A stretch of 64,000 bases of DNA from NCBI GenBank assembly GCA_004352715.1, contig SCFE01000021.1, forward strand, positions 1,397,518-1,461,517, given 5' to 3'. The notes under the pieces were generated by a model. It was not told the origin of the DNA. It saw only the letters and a list, made by a program, of their open reading frames with translations, and did not search any database. Shown piece after piece: positions 1-14,100 of the stretch. This DNA comes from Hofstenia miamia. Taxonomy: Eukaryota > Xenacoelomorpha > Acoela. The position numbers were made by a program, and so were the translations under genes. The stretch's first letter is position 1. Each line of letters opens with the position of its first letter.

Positions 1-1131
1 TGTACACACATTGAGAGAGATTTGAGGGTCCTTGATCCAAGCCATGAACCTGCATTTACATTAGGGGTATGAATAGGAGTTTTTCTCTTTTTAGCTGACT
101 ATTGATTCATTCATTCACATGTATTAGATAATTTACTTTCAGAGATAAGGATAGTTAGCCTTGAGTTTAAGTCAGTGACATCCATTGTTGAGGGTTGCAC
201 TGAGTTAGAATAGGGAACACATAAGTTACTTCTTTGAGCTGAGACTTGGGAACTCAACCAAAAATGGAGGCACACAGCTGTGGATTGATTTGGAGATTGG
301 AGTTGCCCAGAGGCCATAGTAAAGTCGTGGAAAGGAAACTGTGATGATGTCATACCTAAACACTATTGGATTAATCAAAGTTAATACAAGTTAATAGTAA
401 TATACATCTAATCAGAGTGCAAGATCAAACTGGTACATCCCTACCCACATCTGACAAGAAATAATCATTTAAAAGAATAATGAATTCCTTATTAAAGCCT
501 GGTAGTGGATGCTACATAATAAGTTATGGTGCATGTACTTGTTGCAATAGACTGACATGTTTATTATTTCCCTATATTTAGCCATATACATAACCTAAAA
601 AGTTCCACAATTTGGGCTAGATGAATCTCTAGATGCTATGTGTTGTGCCAGTACTCAAGGAGAGTACTCCCAAATTGTTACTTTAACTTACACAGTTATT
701 TGCATATTGAAAAAGAAGTAAGTAAAAATTGATAAGTAAACAGTAGTTGAGGCTAGATAAAATCTATTAACCATTTTCAACATTTTTGCTCAATTTATAC
801 AATTCAAATTATTACCTGTCTTTGTTTACAACTAAAGATTACCAGATAGTCATGTCATATTTTCCCTTGCAATTTAATTTGAGCAATAATAATATATAGC
901 ACCAAATTGAGGGGACATGAAATAGTTTTTGTAAACTAAAATCAAAACAAAGAGATACGTCATCTTGACATCATTACAAATCAAAAGATAATAAATAATA
1001 ATCATGAGATTTCCCTGAATGACTCTACAATGTTTCCAAATGGATCAAAGTAATTACAATGATCAGACTTAACATTTCAGACCTAGAAATGATGATAGGG
1101 GAAATAGTTACAAATAACATTTCCATATTTA
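1..1131. other. 5' flank, nothing recognised
   Basis: AT-rich non-coding DNA upstream of the WNK gene. I see no exon with matching splice borders, no RNA gene and no clear transposon end. The short open frames here lack family resemblance. Confidence 0.5.
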
Positions 1132-1325
1132 CCTCTGCCAAGGAGGTTATGTTTTTGGTAGTATAGGTTTGTTTGTCTGTTTGTCTGTTAGCAACTTTAC
1201 AGAAAATGTAATAGATGGATTGACCTCAAATTTCCACCCAAGGAGAAATCCATTAAATTTTGGTGCTGATCCAGGGGTTACAAGCTCTGCAGTGGAGGTC
1301 TGCAATCTCTGAGTACTTTTCTAGT
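1132..1325. repeat. Widespread short interspersed repeat (GCCAAGGAGGTTATG type)
   Basis: The segment opens with CTGCCAAGGAGGTTATG, runs through a GTTTGTCTGTTTGTCTGTTAG tract and ends with GGAGGTCTGCAATCTCTGAG followed by TTTTCTAG. I recognise this order of blocks from memory as a repeat seen in many metazoan genomes. I cannot name its family. No protein is claimed. It may be a non-autonomous transposon. Confidence 0.4.
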
Positions 1326-1718
1326 TTTTGATGAAATTAATAACCACTCCAATTTGTTGAGTTTCTACAAATTCTTCTACCTGAACACAACAATTACTGA
1401 TGAAGATACTCATGAATCTGATATCAATGCCAAAATGACTTTACTTATTACTATTAAAGGCTTTTGATTATATCTAAAGTTTTACAATGTGTTTACTATC
1501 ATTATTTCAAATTGCATGGAAAACCCCATTTTAACTTTGCAAAATGTGTGAACCCTCAATTGGAAGCTTTGTGCTACACTACATAATTTATGCAGGATGC
1601 AGATATCCTTTCTTGGAATGATCCAGATGCAATAAATCTGGTTAAAGATGCTCAATCTCTCATTGAACAAAGTAAAGTGCAATTGGAGGACTAAAATTTA
1701 TAGCCCTTTGGGGGGCAT

Positions 1719-3734
1719 GTGGCATAAAGACTTTCATCAATATTGCATTCTTTATTTTTCATTTATGTCAATTTCAATATTATTATTTCAAATTTATTTT
1801 AATTGTAATTTTGACATAGTGACATATATTTTAGTTTGAATTTCTGCTAATATAACAGGATGACAAAACTCTAGCAGATGATTGATTTATACCTCTCAGA
1901 TATTTGTTCATGCTTCACAAAGTATTTTTTGTTTACAATGACTGGTTTTCATTTGTATAAATATCTGTGAATTCTTCATTTATTTTCTTTTCAGTTTATT
2001 CTCAGTAAATTTGCTTTTACATTTTATTCTTGACTTATCTTTTATTTAAAAATTATGTGTTTCTAAATTTCCAACTGCATAGTTAAAGGGCACCCAGATG
2101 TGGTAAAACTTTGCTGGTTTGTTTTCCACTAACTTAGGTTAGATATATAGCTAGGGCTGTTGTACTGTTTGTCATTCATTATTAAAATCCTTACTAATGC
2201 TTTCACCTAAATTGCATGAGATGAGAAATGCACTGAGCTTAGGTTATATTTATTAAGCACTTAGGGTCACTACTTACACTTACTTTTTACTTTTTATTCA
2301 TGACTTACCTTTTATTTAAAAATTATCTGTTTCTAACTTTCCAACTGCATAGTTAAAGGACACCCAGATGTGGCCACTCTGCCCCAACATGATCTCTTGT
2401 TATACTTTTAACTAATATTCAGATAGGTTATAACAGCAGGAGGAGTTAATTATTTTGTAGCATCAGTAAATCCATGCATTGACTTGAAACCCTCAATGAG
2501 CTAGGATAGTAGAACAGTTAGCTGATTTCATACTGATGCCACAGTACATTACACTCTTTGACTTGGTTAAAAACTTTGTATTTGATTGGAGCAATTTAAA
2601 CCATTCTTGGTTTGCTGTATCAATTTTTTCTGAAGATAATCATTTTTATCTTCAAGTGTTTAGTACTGTATGAGGATGTCATGGTTTATATTTTTGAACT
2701 TGTTAAAAATTACTATTAATGTGTTTAAGTTTAGTATTTCTATTCTAAGTAATTGGTTCTCCTNTTTTTCTGACTTATCTATAGCACTGAAAGTGGTAAT
2801 CTCAATTGAATACCAATTGTGGTAAGGTTCCATCCCTTCTTGTAGGATTCAAAATCATCTTAGTGGTTATATTGAAGCTTCCCCTGACAGTGGTATGGTT
2901 ATTTATTAAGCAATACTTGTACTTTGAGTCCTGTGGTAGTCACCATGTGGCATCAGTTTGAAATCAGTAAGCAATCCTACTAATCTATATATTGAAGATG
3001 TTTTGTGTTGAAATATGGTATTTACCATTGCTACAAAAATGACTAACTCCTCCTGCTATAGTATCCTATCTTAATAAAAGTTAGAAGTAAACAGGAGATG
3101 ATGGTAGGGAAGAGTGGCCACACTCAGCTGACCTAATGCAGAAAACCTTAAGAAAGGGTCATATACAACTAAAGCCCTATTTAAGATAAACAATATAGAA
3201 GCCCTAACTCCTGGTGCAGGGAGTGAAACCACCTACATGCTAAGTTAAAAACCTACACTCAGTGAATTTCTCATCTCATGCAATTTTGGTAATTGCAACA
3301 AATTTTAATATGCCTAACCTATGTTAAAGCAAAATGCCAGCCACACTGTCCTCCATCTGGGTGCCTTTTAACTATGAAGATGAATTTAGAAACACATACT
3401 TTTTAATAAAATATAAAGTCAAAATAAAAAGTAAAAGCAAATTTACTGAGAATAACTGAAAAGAATATAAATATACAAATTCACATAGTTATAGAAAATA
3501 AAACTGGTAATCATAAACAATAATCATACCATAGAAAAATATGAACAAATATTTGACAGGTACAACTTTGGTTTTCTGCTACACTAACTTTGCCACAATA
3601 TTTAACAGAAATTTAAAACTAAAAATATAGCACCATTGTCAGTTTATCAAATAATCAATTGAAATAATATCGTAAGATTAATATTGAAATTGTGCTGAAA
3701 TATAGAATTGAAGCAATTACTGTCTTTATGCCAC
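1719..3734. mobile_element. Long foldback palindrome (about 2 kb)
   Basis: The left arm starts GTGGCATAAAGAC at 1719. The right arm ends with its reverse complement, GTCTTTATGCCAC, at 3722-3734. Similarity between the arms continues inward through the CACCCAGATG block (2090 and 2371 against 3355), the GGCCACTC block (2375 against 3115) and the ACTGATGCCACA block (2533 against 2948). The arms are therefore roughly 800 bp each, around a centre of about 360 bp with one N at 2764. The left arm holds the CCAACTGCATAGTTAAAG block twice (2069 and 2340), the right arm once. No intact ORF is present. A foldback-type transposon or an inverted duplication would both fit. Confidence 0.65.
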
Positions 3735-3945
3735 ACTAACAACAAAATGTTCTCAACAAATAATGATATAGGGTTTAGCTGTTCCTATATATGGTGGTTT
3801 GATATTTCTTCTAGCAAATGAGACAATGCAGGGTGCCAATCATTTAGATGGTAGCACACCAAGCAACAAATTTCTAGTCATTTGGACTCCTTACCATAAT
3901 ACAGAAATGATGATGCAGTGATTTGCCACTATACCATTTTATGTG

Positions 3946-4008
3946 CTGTCACCAGTGCATTTTCATCCAATTGAAAATGCATGGGTATTGCTGAAAAAAA
4001 TGGGTTAG
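3946..4008 (+). pseudogene. DDE transposase fragment (Tc1/IS630-like)
   Basis: One frame reads LSPVHFHPIENAWVLLKKMG and then a stop. This matches the end of DDE_3/Tc1-type catalytic domains, where a P-x-x-NPIENxW motif carries the third acidic residue (E in IEN). Only about 20 codons are preserved. The upstream 170 bp are open only in pieces. It directly follows the foldback element and may be its remnant coding part. Confidence 0.4.
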
Positions 4009-4924
4009 CAAAGCACACAACATCAGTGCAAATCTCAAAGAAATCATCACAAATAATCAATGTTTATTACAAATAGTAACAACCTTCTAAGTATAATTTT
4101 ACTATGGCAAAGTATATTACTCTTTACTAATATCTTGTCATATATTCTTGCAAAACATTACATTTGCAAATCTGAGTATTAAATGTACTATTTAGTATGT
4201 TTTTGGAATGACCCTATAATTTTGTTGCACAATGCACTTGTTGAGTTAAGGATTTTGAAGAAAGAGGCTTAGGACTGGTTTCATTAAGTTTCACACTTGC
4301 ATCATCATCACTGTGAGCAATATTTATTAAATTTATTGAACTAGATTAGAGGCTACTTAGAATTAAAGTTGGATCTTGCATTCAAAAAGAATTTTGCAAC
4401 CTAGTGAATCTTTTAAAAGTAAGTACTTACTAAGTATTCATATTCAGCACTTTGAAACAAGTTCTTTAAATACAACCATATCCATTAAAAGTTATTAACA
4501 ATTCTAATTGAAAAAATACACTTAACAAAGAATGAAGAAAAATGTGATAAGAATCAATTGTCCATTTCTAAATTATGATGTACTCCAAACATTTGGCAGT
4601 TGAATATCAATGAAATTATATTAGGTTGAAGTTTACAACTAGCAAATACCTAAGAACATAAGTCATACTTAGTGCTCGAATTTTCATGTACATTGAAATT
4701 TCCATTTTCAATCTCAACAATGTTTTTGTAAAAATATTAATTGATTTGGAATTGCTGTGTCAAAACCCTTGCTGTGTTTTTGTAATTACAAATTAGGACA
4801 ATTTAAAATGTAACACTTACAAATCAGTTGGTTTTGGTCAGACTTGATTTTTTAAAATATTTGTTTAAAATTTCTTGTTTCAATTGATTTCCTATAACGT
4901 TGTTTATTAGTTTTAAGTAATTTA
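4009..4924. promoter_or_regulatory. Putative WNK upstream region / 5' UTR
   Basis: This stretch between the transposon fragment and the first recognised coding exon would contain the promoter and 5' UTR if exon 1 is the first coding exon. I see no convincing core-promoter motif and do not assign a start site. The location is inferred only from the gene. Confidence 0.25.
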
Positions 4925-5128
4925 ATGTCAAACGATGTGACATCGTATGGTATAGAAAGAAGAAGTCCAGTTTCGTTGAAAACGGATGAACATCAATTAA
5001 CTGATGAAAATGCTTCTAAAAGAAAAGTCAGCATACATATACCTGATGACCATGCTTATAATGATTCCGTTCTAAGTTCTGTACCATTAGAAGTTATAGA
5101 TTCTCATAATCCTCTTCTTGATAAGCTC
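4925..5128 (+). CDS. WNK: WNK exon 1 (start codon, N-terminal leader)
   Basis: 68 codons from ATG, low-complexity and polar, with no domain. The donor is CTC|GTACGT, phase 0. The ATG is the first in the open frame and follows a T-rich untranslated stretch. The assignment rests on phase and on proximity to the kinase exon, because this part of WNK proteins is not conserved. Confidence 0.7.
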
Positions 5129-8100
5129 GTACGTAGCTTTTATAATTGTCAATAGAAATCGTTTGATACTGTCTTGAGGAAATGTATGTATGAAAGTAAA
5201 ATATGCATATAATGTACCAAGGATGGTTCTATCATTTGTGTTAAGAAATTTTAGAATTTACTTTCGAAATTCGTTTATTTTCAATTTTTAATTTTCAATT
5301 ATATTTTTCCATTTTCGGCATACTATATTTATGTAGATGTTTAAAATCAGAATTTATACAACGTGTTCAAGGTTTTACTATTAAGTTTGTAATTTGGTTA
5401 TTTATTGGTATTAGGCAATCTCGACAAGTCTGGATGAAAATTCTTCTGGTATTCAGAATGCTCCGAGCAGTGTAAGGTCCTTGTCTTCAGGTGAAGACGA
5501 TAAAGAAGATGACACTAAAGCTATTGAGGATTCGCCTGATAAGAGGTTCATTAAAATGGCACAAGAGGTTGGCAGAGGTTCATTTAAAACTGTATACAAA
5601 GGATTAGACACAGAAACAGGTGTTTCTGTGGCCTGGTGTGAACTGCATGTAAGTTCACAATGAAATGTATAAATGTTTGAAAGTACATTTAGTAAGATAT
5701 ATATAGATATATATATATATATATANNNNNNNNNNNNNNNNNNNNNNNNNNNNNNNNNNNNNNNNNNNNNNNNNNNNNNNNNNNNNNNNNNNNNNNNNNN
5801 NNNNNNNNNNNNNNNNNNNNNNNNNNNNNNNNNNNNNNNNNNNNNNNNNNNNNNNNNNNNNNNNNNNNNNNNNNNNNNNNNNNNNNNNNNNNNNNNNNNN
5901 NNNNNNNNNNNNNNNNNNNNNNNNNNNNNNNNNNNNNNNNNNNNNNNNNNNNNNNNNNNNNNNNNNNNNNNNNNNNNNNNNNNNNNNNNNNNNNNNNTAT
6001 ATATATATATATATATATATTCAAAGTTTTCATCAAAAATATGACACGTAGAACAATTGCAAAATATGTATTAATATGTTAAATGCGCTGAGGTATTCAG
6101 TCATGCATTAATTACAAGTAATACCAGCTTCATATACTACTGGTACTCTTGTTAAGCAACTTTAGTTTAATGACTGAGATCAGATGTTCTACTCACTCAG
6201 AAGACGAACGGCTATTTCAAGTTTTATATCAATGATTCTCCATAAGATATGAATTATTTTGATTTGGAATTGATTTGCTTATTAACAAATGTTTAACACA
6301 GATTTAATCAAATAGATCATGTCAATGTTATCTATACAGAAAATCTACATTACTCATCAATAGTAATAATAGATAGAACTTCTAGTTTCTTTGTTTAACA
6401 TATATGACAGACTATTTTATTAGCTTTAATTTATAGTGAAAACACCTAGTTTTATTGTAATGAATTCAAAATACGAATAATGATTTTTTGTATCTCAAGA
6501 AATTCCGTTTTTTAGTTTGTGATATATGCCATATACTGAGAGGACTTTCGTGGCTTCAGGCACGTTGTCATGCATACATTTCGAAATCCGATTAATGGTT
6601 CTCCACTTTCTGCATACCTTCCGTAGCTCTTTCTTACATTATCAAAACGTATTTATAATTACTGTACATTGGAAATTAGAGGCTTTTGTTATTTGCGAAT
6701 TTATAATATAATTTGACAAATTCAACTGAAAATTTCTCCATTCGTCGTCCCAAAAAACATCGCACCCTTCCCTCGTTTTTCAATCGTGCTTGGACTGCTG
6801 CTAATAACATCTTGTCTCCCAACACTCCAACAGCCATTGATTTTTTCCTCACCGCCAAGCTTTAAGAACTCTTTGATGTCTTTTCTCCCTTAGCCTAACC
6901 TTTCATCTGCTCCTACTTTATCTCCTGTTTTGCATAGTTTTGCAGTTTTTGGCTTCAGCGGCTAATAAAGTCATTCTTTATTTTTATTACATTACGAAGC
7001 CCGTTGCTCTGCGATTATTGACACTGTGGGCTATCTTTAAAGGTCATGTATAAATTTTCAGCAGCTGTACATGGCACTATTTTCTATTTACATATACATG
7101 TATTTATATTATAGGGGTGTTGGGAAGTATAGCTTAATGAGTTTTTATGATATCGATTACCATTCTGTACAGCCAGGTTAGTTCTGTGTTAATCAATTTT
7201 TTAATAATGTTATTTCATCAATTTTGACCGTTTTTAGAACAATAAATATATACGATCAAAAACTCGGAAGTTATTACATAACATTTGTCTTGCATTAAAA
7301 TTAAAGCATAAAAATGAGCACTGAGAGGTTAAAAGATTTCGATTTTCAATTAAGTTCGAGATTCATTATTAAAGAATGATTGTAAAAAAATTTTCAAGCG
7401 AGCTTTTTATCTCAATTTTATATAGAAATCCAATAAGAAATTGTAGGGTAATAGTGCATGTATAGTAAAGTTCTTCATAAACAACATCATATACGAGTGT
7501 TACCAGATATTGAATCGAAATATAGTCGTAAATGTTCATTCTTCAGACTACTGAATGGAAGATACATTTAATATGTCTAATATCTATCTATAATTTACTA
7601 TTAATATGTATTCCCGTCAGTTATAAATGTAGTCCAAATCAGATACAATCTTGTTCCATAATGGAAATAATTTTATTTGATTTTATTTGTTGATAAATTG
7701 CAGCAAAATTACGAAAATCAAATTAGTGACAAATAAATGTTTTATACCAATTGTGATATTTCCATTCAATTAAGTTATTTAAAATATTTACTTAAATATT
7801 TATATAAACTTTTGCAATATTTAAAATATTTTTGAAAATATATATTAGTTTACAATGTCCATATATTAAGTGTTCTAGTAGTTATTAATATATATTTTTG
7901 ATATTTTTGTTTAATAAAGTAAAAACGGCATTGTGATTAAAGTAGCTTTCAGACCTACAACATGGTCACAACTTTTTCGAATTTCATGAGGTTATAAGCA
8001 AAAGTTGTGTGAACGCAAAAAAACTTTGTTGTCAACTAAGTTTTCAGAGTTAAATCGATTCTACTTCGGCTGACAATTTTTGGCGAGATAATGACGTTGA

Positions 8101-11100
8101 CAACAAATTTTCAAGCGTGGACGCGACAAAACTTTGTGAACTTTTCAAAACTAATTATGAGTGTTATCATAAACGAAAGAATAATTAAATAAGCAGCTTA
8201 TGCCGTGAATTTCTTATTTACGGTGTGAATGCAGGGATTCCCTTTAATTGCAAAACTAGTGTGCGCGACCCATTTCGCGCTTTAATCATTCTCAATAATT
8301 TATTTGCTTATTTTATTAATAACCATGTAGTTGATAGAGAATTGCGATTGATACACTTGTCATAAAGTCTGCCATTGAGTGAAATAATATCTCGCAGATC
8401 ACTTTTGTGCACAAGTAACGTCCATTTATATATTTAAAAGAAAATCCGAAATCACTTGCCAACATTCTTAAAATTTCTGTATCCTACATAAGAATTAAAT
8501 TTTCAGGGCCCTTAGTATTTACTAAATTGCATTTAAAGTTATGTCTTGTTTATAATTTTTCAGTAAACCTGTGGTTGCTAATCAACATTGCTTTTATAAT
8601 CATTTTGCTTACCAACTACCCTCCTAAGTTTACTTAATATTTCAACAAGGATTGTACTTTTATTAATTGCTACCAAATAAATTTTAGCGTGAGAGTAATT
8701 GACATTTTTTAATTTTGTTCTTATATAGATATATGTTGATAAAAAATTTAATCCTGAAATCCCTGAAAACAAACATTTGCTCATTAATGTTTTCGAAATA
8801 AACAGAAGGTGAAAACAACTACTTGTGTAGACAAACTGGAGTGGATTACGAAGTAACCTCCACGCAGAGATAGACACGGGCCGGGCCCAAGATTTAGAAA
8901 ATTATGGACAAAAAAGGGCCGAATAAAATGAATTGTAACAAGCTTGTAAATATAAATAAATTTTACGCCTGTCCCTTCAATAATTTATTAATAAAGTGGG
9001 TAGGTAAACAAGATCTGCCAACAGAATTGCATATTGCATCCATTAATGAGAAAATAATATACAACTACAGGACACAATCGACATGTTGAAATGGATCAAT
9101 AAATAATGACCGGCCGAAAACGGGCTCCAAAAATTCCAACCCGTGTCGAAAATGGGCTTGAAATATTAGTTAACGAGGCTGTCCTGAAAATTTCGGTCGG
9201 CATCCATCTTGCATATTGTTATTGATTTCTTGTTAATTGAACGAAAATCATTTTGATCAAATTTAATTTTGAATTACAATATATTCGTTTTGAAAATTTT
9301 AATTGAATCTAAAGTAAAAGTAGTGAACAAATTTGTTCGTCTAAATCCGATAAAACTTTGTTGTAAATATTTTAATTCCCAAAAAGTTGTTGTGAACATA
9401 GTTGTAAGTCTGAACGCTACTTAACGTGTAAAGAATGAGATGTCCTGAGATTGAGATATCGGAGCCTATATATTTTTGTTTTTCTGTATGTTCCTGAATA
9501 GTGTTCTTTTTTAGCAATTAAAATTTTGTGGTATGTGTAGAAGCGCGTTTATGCAGGAAATTTTACTGTATAATTTATTATTATACTTTATTATTATTAT
9601 CATTATTATGATTATTATTGTTTTTACTATTATTATTATTTATATTATTATCATTGTTATTTATTTTCAAAATCACAATAATTAAATTCGGTACTCAAAA
9701 TATTGCCCTTTAAACATGTTTCAGGTAATTTGTAATTTCTCTTTGCTTGTAGTAAATATAAATATAAATATTTGCATAAGCAATTAATAAATAATAATTT
9801 GAATGAGTTTTTATAAAATATCCCGTGGGACGATTTATTTCGTTGAAATATACTGCCAACATTAGAGCGAGGAACACAGATTTAATGTTATTTTCAAGTA
9901 TTGTTCTTTTAACTTAAATTAATGGAATATAGAGGAATATTTCGTGGAATTACATTGTAATTCTAATTTGATTACTGTAGCTTTCATGATTCACTGTCTG
10001 CGAGTTAGAGGAATTCCTCTCAGACATCCTTATTCTATTTTGGTAGCGTGCTCCTGTTAATGAAATTTTGTACCCCATTTGACAAATTTATTTTGAAACG
10101 CATTTTCGATATTTCAGAGGATATTTCTATTGCCGCATTTAATATTTTTATATGGATTATAATGTATTTGTTTTATATAGAGCCACAAACTAACTCGGGT
10201 GGAGCGCCAAAAGTTTAAGGAAGAAGTTGAGATGTTAAAGACCCTGCAACATCCCAACATTGTGCGCTTTTACGATTCATGGTCAATCGACGTTAAAGGG
10301 CGAAAATGCATTGTTATGGTAACGGAATTAATGACCTCTGGCACTCTAAAGGGGTACTGTTTTATTAAATGCGATTTAATTAAATCTTACAATATTGCTT
10401 TAGGACTGCAATTGTTTATTGTCTTCAAATTAATTGTTCGAAGCTAATTCTAAAAGCAACTAGCGATAATCTCATTCTTTAATTACATTATTTTTTCACT
10501 GTTTATAACAAGTGGTTATTGATCAATTTATGTTCGTAAAATGAGTTACTTAGAACTCAAAAATGAAAGTGTTGCGTATTATGTCTAATACATATGAGGA
10601 AACGAATATCGTTTAGAATTCAATACTTTATTTTACTTCTGGCAATTTGCATTTTGTGACAGTTTTATGTTACATGTTGACAATAGTAATTTGCTGGAAT
10701 TTTAATAGATACTTACATTTGTAATCTTCAATTATATCACCCTATTTAGCAAAGAAATGATCGATTGAAGCACATTAAATTGTTCAAGTAGAAATGATCA
10801 TTAAGATTTTATTGATCTAATGACACTAATATTTGATTTTTTCAGTTGATTTAAAAACTTCTGTAACTTGGTAGTTGAAATATAGATTTTCAACTTGTCT
10901 ATAGAGCTCTTTTAAAGGCTGTCATTTAAATCTAAACATGTGAAATAAGTTGTTTCTTTAGACAAAAATTCATTACCTGCATTTATAGAAATCTTTTCCA
11001 GCCAATTTTTCGTGCAAAAAGTAATTTGTAACGAGGTGTTGTATATATTTAGGTCTAACAATTTACCTAGCATATTATAAGAAATTTTTCTTCAGGTGAG

Positions 11101-14100
11101 TTATGAATTTTTCTTTTTAAAAATTTTCAGTATTTTCAGATAATATGACAAAATAGGAAATACATCCAATAAAATGCTTGTAAACTTCGAATGAATAATC
11201 CTCAACATATTTTTAGATATTTAAAGCGTTTTAAAGGTGTTGCCATGAAAACTAAAGTTCTGAAAAGTTGGTGTAGACAAATTTTAAAAGGCCTCCACTT
11301 TCTGCACACCCGAGAACCTCCAATCATTCACCGTGACCTCAAATGTGACAATATATTCATTACGGGTACCACTGGTTTGGTTAAAATTGGCGATCTCGGC
11401 TTAGCGACTCTGAAGAACAAATCATTTGCTAAGAGCGTGATTGGTAATAAGTTTTTAAATGCCATTTTAACATAAATAGTTAACGATTTCATCATGATTC
11501 AAACACATCATTGGATTAATTTACTACGAGGGCATACCAAAAGTTCTACACAAATTTGCATTGTTAAAACAAAGAAGCAGGAAAAAGTAAAACAAGGTTT
11601 ATTTCTCCCAGCAAAATATGGCACTTTCTTTAACGCTTTGCAATTTTCTGTATTCCTTCTACAAACCAGTTTCTTGACATCGGCTTAACAAACTCTTTCT
11701 CAAACTTTGAGTGGCCTAAATAGGTGGAACTAGGAGGAGCAAGGTAAGAATTGAAGCTGGTGTTTGGACTTGGGCATAAAGTGAGGTAGAACAGTCTCGT
11801 CAGCTGCTACTATTCGACAATAAAAGTTCTAAGCTCCTCAAGCATAAGCAAATTCATGGCACAAATATCATGGCTTTGGCTTTCTTCTCCTGTCAACATT
11901 CGGGCACTCACCTTCATTTCCAACTCCTCGTGAAATATTTTTTGCAAAGTTTCGCGATAGTCTTCTTACTCATCAAATGTTGTTCATCTATCTCCGTCAA
12001 ATAGGTTCTTCATATGATCAAAATTTATGCTGTTGCACCATTTCGTAAATTATCTTCCAAGGTTTGTGCCATATGTAAAGCTAACCATTCAACTATTAAC
12101 AGTTGATCTGTTATGAGTGAAATCCCTATAATACAATTTAAGCTGCTTATCTGTTCCAGTTGGTGATAAAGCCTCTCTTTGTAAGGGAAATTAATCATGG
12201 CAAACTACTCATTTCCGTTAAGAGTATAAGCTAATCAACTAATCAAAGATAAACAAAACATTTAACCAAATAATTTTATACGTAATTGGTGTGATGCGTA
12301 ATGTTTTTAATAGTTGCTGCACATAACATGTAATCTTAATTATGAACAATTTAATAGCCATTGTATAGATCTTTCGGTGGTCTCTTCGTACATTTGTGGA
12401 GAATTTTGTCAAAAACATCATTATAATCTCCGTAATTAATCCTGATCTTTACATTTCAATCAATAGATTATATGTTAGCTTGGTTTAGGAACTCCAGAGT
12501 TTATGGCTCCTGAAATGTATGAGGAGAAATACGACGAATCAGTTGACATCTACGCCTTCGGAATGTGTCTTTTGGAGATGGTAACCGGGGAATATCCTTT
12601 CAGTGAATGCCAAAATCCCGCCCAAATATACAAGCGAGTTACTTCTGTAAGTAGTTGTTTGGTGAAATTTTCAAACATTTAGAACGTTGTGATATATTGA
12701 CAATCTAAAATTGCAAGTCTGTAACTTTTCTGTGTGCATAGAATTTAACTTTCACCACTGATCTCTCGAATAGTAACTCGAATTCTCTGATATTTTTCCC
12801 GTTTCGAATAAACAATGGCGTGTTTATTGCCAGAAACGTATACATTTTGAGATTATTGCTACGAGGAAATTTAATGTAAAGTAATTTTCTTATTTTCTTA
12901 CTATCTACGCCTTCAAACAACACAATTTTCCATCTTTGGAATTTTTCATAACTAATTTTGAAGTTATTATTCTAGGGGATGAAACCTCAGTGTTTGGATA
13001 AAGTTGCAGATTCCACCGTTTTGGACATTATTCGCGGTTGCACTCGCATTGAAAAACACTTGAGGTATTTTATCATATTTTATAACTATTGAGTTTAAAA
13101 TGTTGTATATTATCATGAGTTAAGAATGTTTTTTGTTAATTAGGTCGTGTTCTTTGGTCTTTGGCAAATCTAGTCATTTAATTGAGTAGGTATGTGTATG
13201 GATATAAGTTGCTCTTATTAGATGTGTAAATGCTTGTTTTCTAAAATACATAAAAACAGTGGGCATTTACCATTTTCTGTGAACCTGGAAGTTTGAGAAA
13301 GTAATTTGAATAGTTTTACACTAATTATCTTCATTGTAGACACCGAGGTATAAAATTTGCGATTGAAATGTAAAACTATTGTTTTAGATGACAGTTTTGC
13401 TTGGCATCAATTACTTTCAATCTAATTTTGTGCATGTTCAATAATTTATTATACTTTATAGTGAGAAAATGGCACAATGTATGTTCATTCTTCATTTACT
13501 CACTCTTAGCCGTGCTTTTTTAACATTCCATCATTGTGTATGCAGTTTCTGAGTATTAGTATCACTCTGATTAAAAAATTTATAAAACTTGTACATTGTG
13601 GAAGTCCCGCACAGTTCTTCATAGTTAAGTTATGAGCTAATTTTTATCAATTATTTAATATTGAATAAATTTTATACTTATTCAATCTAATAGTTGAGTA
13701 TTATTGCCCAAATATACCCTACAAATGTCTAATGGAGAAACCCCGTAGTAGGGTTTTCCCAATTATTTTTTAGACGCTGTAAGATATCAAGTACAAAGAA
13801 TTTGAAGTAAATGTCATTCATTTGCACATTTTCTGTACTTAAAATAATTAAAAATTGTCGAAACCGCTTAGCTTATCCTTTTCTGTTTTTTAACTCTTGA
13901 ATTTGTTTTTTTTGGTAAATATATTAAAATCGTAATATATTTAATGAAAATTAAGCATTCAAATACAATTTCATATTTATCTATTGATTTTAAGATGTCA
14001 ACTGGGGATGTTGATGCCTTTATTTAAATTTAAGTGATAAAACCGTTAATCTTTTCGAAGTAATCTAAATGCATTAAATGACGTTTTATTGCCAAGAAAA

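Noticed and set aside
5673-6044. Long open frames across N runs (also at 34891-35552, 40596-40895, 46909-47136, 49897-51019, 53147-54274, 56622-57671)
   Set aside because: They consist of ambiguous bases and TA-repeat codons (YIYIYI).
6700-6990. Coding-like stretch ([12 protein letters not shown]) resembling a LINE 3' end
   Set aside because: Broken within a few dozen codons and no family motif could be confirmed.
8870-9165. MITE with CACGGGCCGGGCCC-like ends
   Set aside because: Inverted similarity of the ends is short and no target duplication was found.
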